A stretch of 64,000 nucleotides of DNA from Paralvinella palmiformis (taxonomy: Eukaryota > Annelida > Polychaeta > Terebellida > Alvinellidae). The DNA is taken from positions 778,501 through 842,500 of the forward strand of contig JAODUP010000155.1 in assembly GCA_025642065.1 (NCBI GenBank), written 5' to 3'. Positions 37,851 through 64,000 of the stretch are shown here, piece by piece (position 1 is the stretch's first letter; each line of letters begins with the position of its first letter). The notes under the pieces were generated by a model, which worked only from the letters and a program-made list of their open reading frames with translations, had not been told where the DNA came from and searched no databases. The position numbers were made by a program, and so were the translations under genes.

Positions 37851-40123
37851 TCAATATGACGAATTAATTTTACAATTTCAACAAATTTTAGCCAGTTTTC
37901 AAAACAATTAATCCTGCAGGTCGATACAATAAGCTGTTACATTTTGTCGACAGGTTTTATTCTAGTTTTGAGCCAGAGATTTAAAAAACCCTGTAAATCT
38001 TTCTGCGTCTGTGAGTGAGAGTGATTGAGTGGATTGACTCGGCGCGTTTTTTCATTAGTACTTTGCATGTTTCCTTTGTCAGTAAATTCCGTTATTGAAC
38101 TGGTTTTTTTAACCGAGACATTGTTTTTCCTTAAAAAACTTTTTTTAGCAAAAACCTGTTTAGGTTCGTCGAGAGAAATGACGAACTTGTGACTACCAGC
38201 CGAGTACATCTAATTATGTCGCGTAGTCATTTGTTAGCAGGTGAGGGGGGTGTATAGTGAATGTGTTCGGTGTATCACAATACACACTTCTGATACTCTG
38301 CTTCGACTGGTTATTTATGTTATTATAAAAAGCTGATTGTATATTGTGTATGTATATGTAAAAAAATACAGTTTTACAAGCAGTTCGCCTTGTTTGCGTT
38401 CGTGTTTCGTCATCATTTCGCCGTTTTCGGTACGTTATGATTTCTTGCCTCTTAAAATATCGGGGGTTTTAAAGTGATTTTCTATACCCGTCTCAATAAC
38501 ATTTAAAATTGTTGTATTATAAGTAATGCGTTATTTTTATGTATTGAAGACGTAATTTCAAAAGTATGCTAGTTCTCGTATCGTAACATCCAAAGATAAC
38601 ATTTTTACTGCTTTTAATATATATGCAACAATTAAACTTAAACACGAAACATATAACAGTCATTGTCTTTCATCTAAACAAGCCAGTGTGATGGACGTGT
38701 TAGGGTATAAAGCTTCGTTGTGTCTCGTTGATTGCGATGAATTTTTCAATGTCAAACTGGGCACGTCGTGTTAGCAGAGGATATCCACGGCAATATTTCT
38801 GAATAATCGGATGTTAGAGACAAAAAAGAAATACTCGATAAACATTTCATTGTACATAATTTTATTTTTTAGCATACTAAAAATACGTAGACACAAAGTA
38901 CATACAAAGAGCCACACAAATTACGATCGAACACGTACTCTACAGTATATTTATACAATATTTGTCTGACGACGATGGCAATGATTCTCTGTCGTTGTTT
39001 ATAAAAAAGATCTGAAATTCATTGACGAAAAGACATCCATTCAGACAACAGGTAGATTCTACATCTATATAACGATATTATATTGACAGCAGACGATCGG
39101 GCAATAGACAATGGCGGGAAGAGCGCTGGAATACGGCATCCCATCATGAACGGGATACAACTATTACATCGAGTACGAGTTGGAAATGACATTTCGGGAG
39201 GCGTAACAACCAGCATCAGACGGGATCCCGGCTCTGTGTTGAAACATGCCTTTATGACAATATAATCTATGCATAGATTTTTGGATTACCGAGCATTTGG
39301 GCCGTTATCGTGTTTCGGGTGCAATATTCGCTCTTGACGAGAATGATTTCGGGGAACTGAAACGTCACTGAATGAAGTAATTATTTAGAGACGAATTTTT
39401 TATTTAAATATGTTTTTTTCGTCTTCGCAACAAAATAAAAATTGGAACAATAATTAAATGAGGCAGAATGAAAAGGGCGCGGGGGGTTAAATAAGGTAGT
39501 ACAATATATCTGTTTGGTAGAGGTCATAGCGGGTCTCGCAAGAATTTGCACCTGGAATATAATTAATATTTTTGAACGAAACGGTACAGGAATGTTTAAA
39601 AGTTAACGCGAAATCGTTGCCATTTGTATATATATATATATATATATATAGTCTTTTCTATCACGGTATTTCTACTTTCTTGGTATATAATAATTAAGTC
39701 TAAAGCAAATCTTGTGTGTTACTGTGTGACAATTGGTGATTCAACCAAATCTTACTCTAATGTCAAAATGTAGACGTGTCGGATATAAATAGAAATATTT
39801 ATTGACTTGTTTATTTCGAAAAGAACCACTTGCCAATGAGAGCATAAAGAACTTCACATCGTTGAAATTTAACAAGAATTAATGTAACAGGGTTTTGTTG
39901 CAAACTATAAATTTGATATCATTATTATTATTATCAACATCATAATCATCATCATCATCATCATCATCACCACCGACAACAACAACAAGATTGTTATCAG
40001 TGTACAGGTCTTCATTGAGTTTTATATTCGCGAACATGAAATTTTAACACGTTCACAAAATGCTGATCCGGTCCGTGCGCTACTGGTTCCAAAATGTCTC
40101 GCCCGCGCCAAAATACCATTTGA

Positions 40124-40129
40124 TTTATT
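40124..40129 (-). terminator. Possible polyadenylation signal of the Phox2-type gene
   Basis: AATAAA on the minus strand lies about 30 bases past the stop codon. That would give a very short 3' UTR, so a more distal signal is at least as likely. Confidence 0.2.
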
Positions 40130-40159
40130 TAGCGTCTTTCTTTCGCTAGGGGGCAGCAC

Positions 40160-63039
<22,880 letters not shown>

Positions 63040-63228
63040 CGTGCGGAGACTCTCCGCGTTCGCGTACGGATCCAGATTAAAGTACTGGCCGAGTCCCTCA
63101 ATCTTGACTATGTGGCGAGCGCCGCGGCGTCGTGGCGATAGCGAATTCCGGACGGCCTCCGACGGAAGTCAACTCTTGATCCGGATAATGAATGTCAACG
63201 CGATAATTTCCTCGTCGATGGCTGTAAA

Positions 63229-63236
63229 TATTTATA
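63229..63236 (-). promoter_or_regulatory. Possible TATA box of the Phox2-type gene
   Basis: TATAAATA on the minus strand lies about 190 bases before the ATG, which would place the start of transcription near 63200. An E-box CAGGTG lies just upstream at 63248-63253. The region is CpG-rich. No other TATA-like site at a suitable distance stands out. Confidence 0.35.
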
Positions 63237-63253
63237 CAGATACACACACCTGA

Positions 63254-64000
63254 CGGCTGTCATCAGTTTGAGCTATCTCCTCCGTCCTTCCATCCGACTT
63301 CTTTATTGTCATTCGCGAAAGGCGGAATATTTTCCCCTTTCGAAATAAATATTGTTCTTGAACATTTACCGTCGTCTCTTTCCGACAATATTTCGACGTT
63401 TATCGCGACATTTTGTTTACGAGCGAATCAACATTAATTAATCGTCCTTACCTCTCGTTTGGTCTGTTTATCAAATTACGGTCGCGGCCTCAAAAACGTA
63501 AATTGCAGTTCGCTAGCCAGAAATAGTCCCCGGATGAGTAAACCGGACTCGCCGCCGCCGATCTCGGGCTATCTCTCTCTAATCAAGTTGAAGTCCATTT
63601 ACTTCGAATAGTATATTTCCGTACCGGCGGGGGGCGCTTCCAGGCCTCTCGGCGTCCGTTATTCTATTCGTCGTAGGTGCAACGAATAAACGAAACGAAA
63701 CAAAACAAACAAATAAATAAATAAACAGGTAAACAAACAAATCCTCTCCCCTCTCTCTCCCCTCTTCGCACGTCGTATTTCCGTCGACCGGTGAATTAGA
63801 TTTCCGCGTCTGGAGTCAATCGAATCAGCGCTCACCTTTGCTATGAATGATCGCCGCGTGCGCGTTGACACCGCCGACTTCTAATTGACAATTAGAGGGC
63901 GCTACACGCCGAAGCGGCGCGTCTCGTTACCTATCCCGCTATCTATCTCTATCTCTATATCTAGCTATTTATCGGCGGCTCGCCGAAAAGAATCACCGGA
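63254..64000. other. CpG-rich upstream flank of the Phox2-type gene
   Basis: No exon was recognised on either strand. It contains a CT-rich/GA-rich stretch and an AAAC-rich run near 63690-63740. It is probably promoter and proximal regulatory DNA. Confidence 0.45.

Larger units (their letters stand above)
34393..40159. other. Intergenic region between convergent genes
   Basis: This holds the 3' UTRs of both genes, whose ends I cannot place. No exon was recognised. Contents: (GT)n near 34663 and 36077, (TA)n at about 34961-34984, 35116-35145, 36223-36250 and 39628-39650, a CT/GT tract at 35484-35520, a SINE near 37.7 kb, and (ATC)n near 39947. Confidence 0.55.

Overview
The window looks like nuclear DNA of an invertebrate animal, most likely a mollusc or another lophotrochozoan. 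Genes are split by many short-to-medium GT-AG introns, simple-sequence repeats are very dense ((TA)n, (AC)n, (CTGA)n, (GATA)n, poly-G), and degenerate tRNA-derived SINEs are present. Two real genes can be read with confidence. They converge tail to tail, with about 5.8 kb between their stop codons.

1-16 kb: mostly non-coding and AT-rich. The first 352 bases carry a protein-like stretch broken by a frameshift, either the 3' end of a gene or a decayed copy. At 1.8-2.6 kb there is a cluster of CRE-like TGACG sites, next to a possible LINE 3' remnant. A TAGTCTGCCTGGAC minisatellite lies near 6.4-6.8 kb. No convincing exon was found between 0.4 and 16 kb.

16.1-34.4 kb, + strand: 27 coding exons of a receptor-type tyrosine phosphatase. 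Order: F5/8-type (fucolectin-like) domain, two EGF/MEGF-type modules, two fibronectin III domains, one transmembrane helix, a juxtamembrane segment, a D1 phosphatase domain with all catalytic residues, and a D2 domain that looks catalytically impaired. All exon phases join without a break for 1145 residues. The first (signal-peptide) exon was not found. Introns hold SINE fragments and two diverged copies of a roughly 0.5 kb TTAA-flanked non-autonomous element.

34.4-40.1 kb: intergenic, with repeats and a tRNA-like SINE near 37.7 kb.

40.2-63.0 kb, - strand: a complete four-exon Phox2-family paired-type homeobox gene, predicted at 297 residues. Introns are 15.0, 4.5 and 2.5 kb. Introns 1 and 2 alternate CpG-rich blocks with long microsatellites, and hold recurring AATGGCG-type motifs, a cluster of CACG/CGTG palindromes near 56.6 kb and AT-rich homeodomain-type sites. 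They are good candidates for regulatory DNA of a developmental gene.

The two genes have no evident functional link. One encodes a surface receptor that would couple extracellular glycan or protein binding to tyrosine dephosphorylation. The other encodes a neuronal-identity transcription factor. Nothing in the window looks prokaryotic, viral or CRISPR-like.
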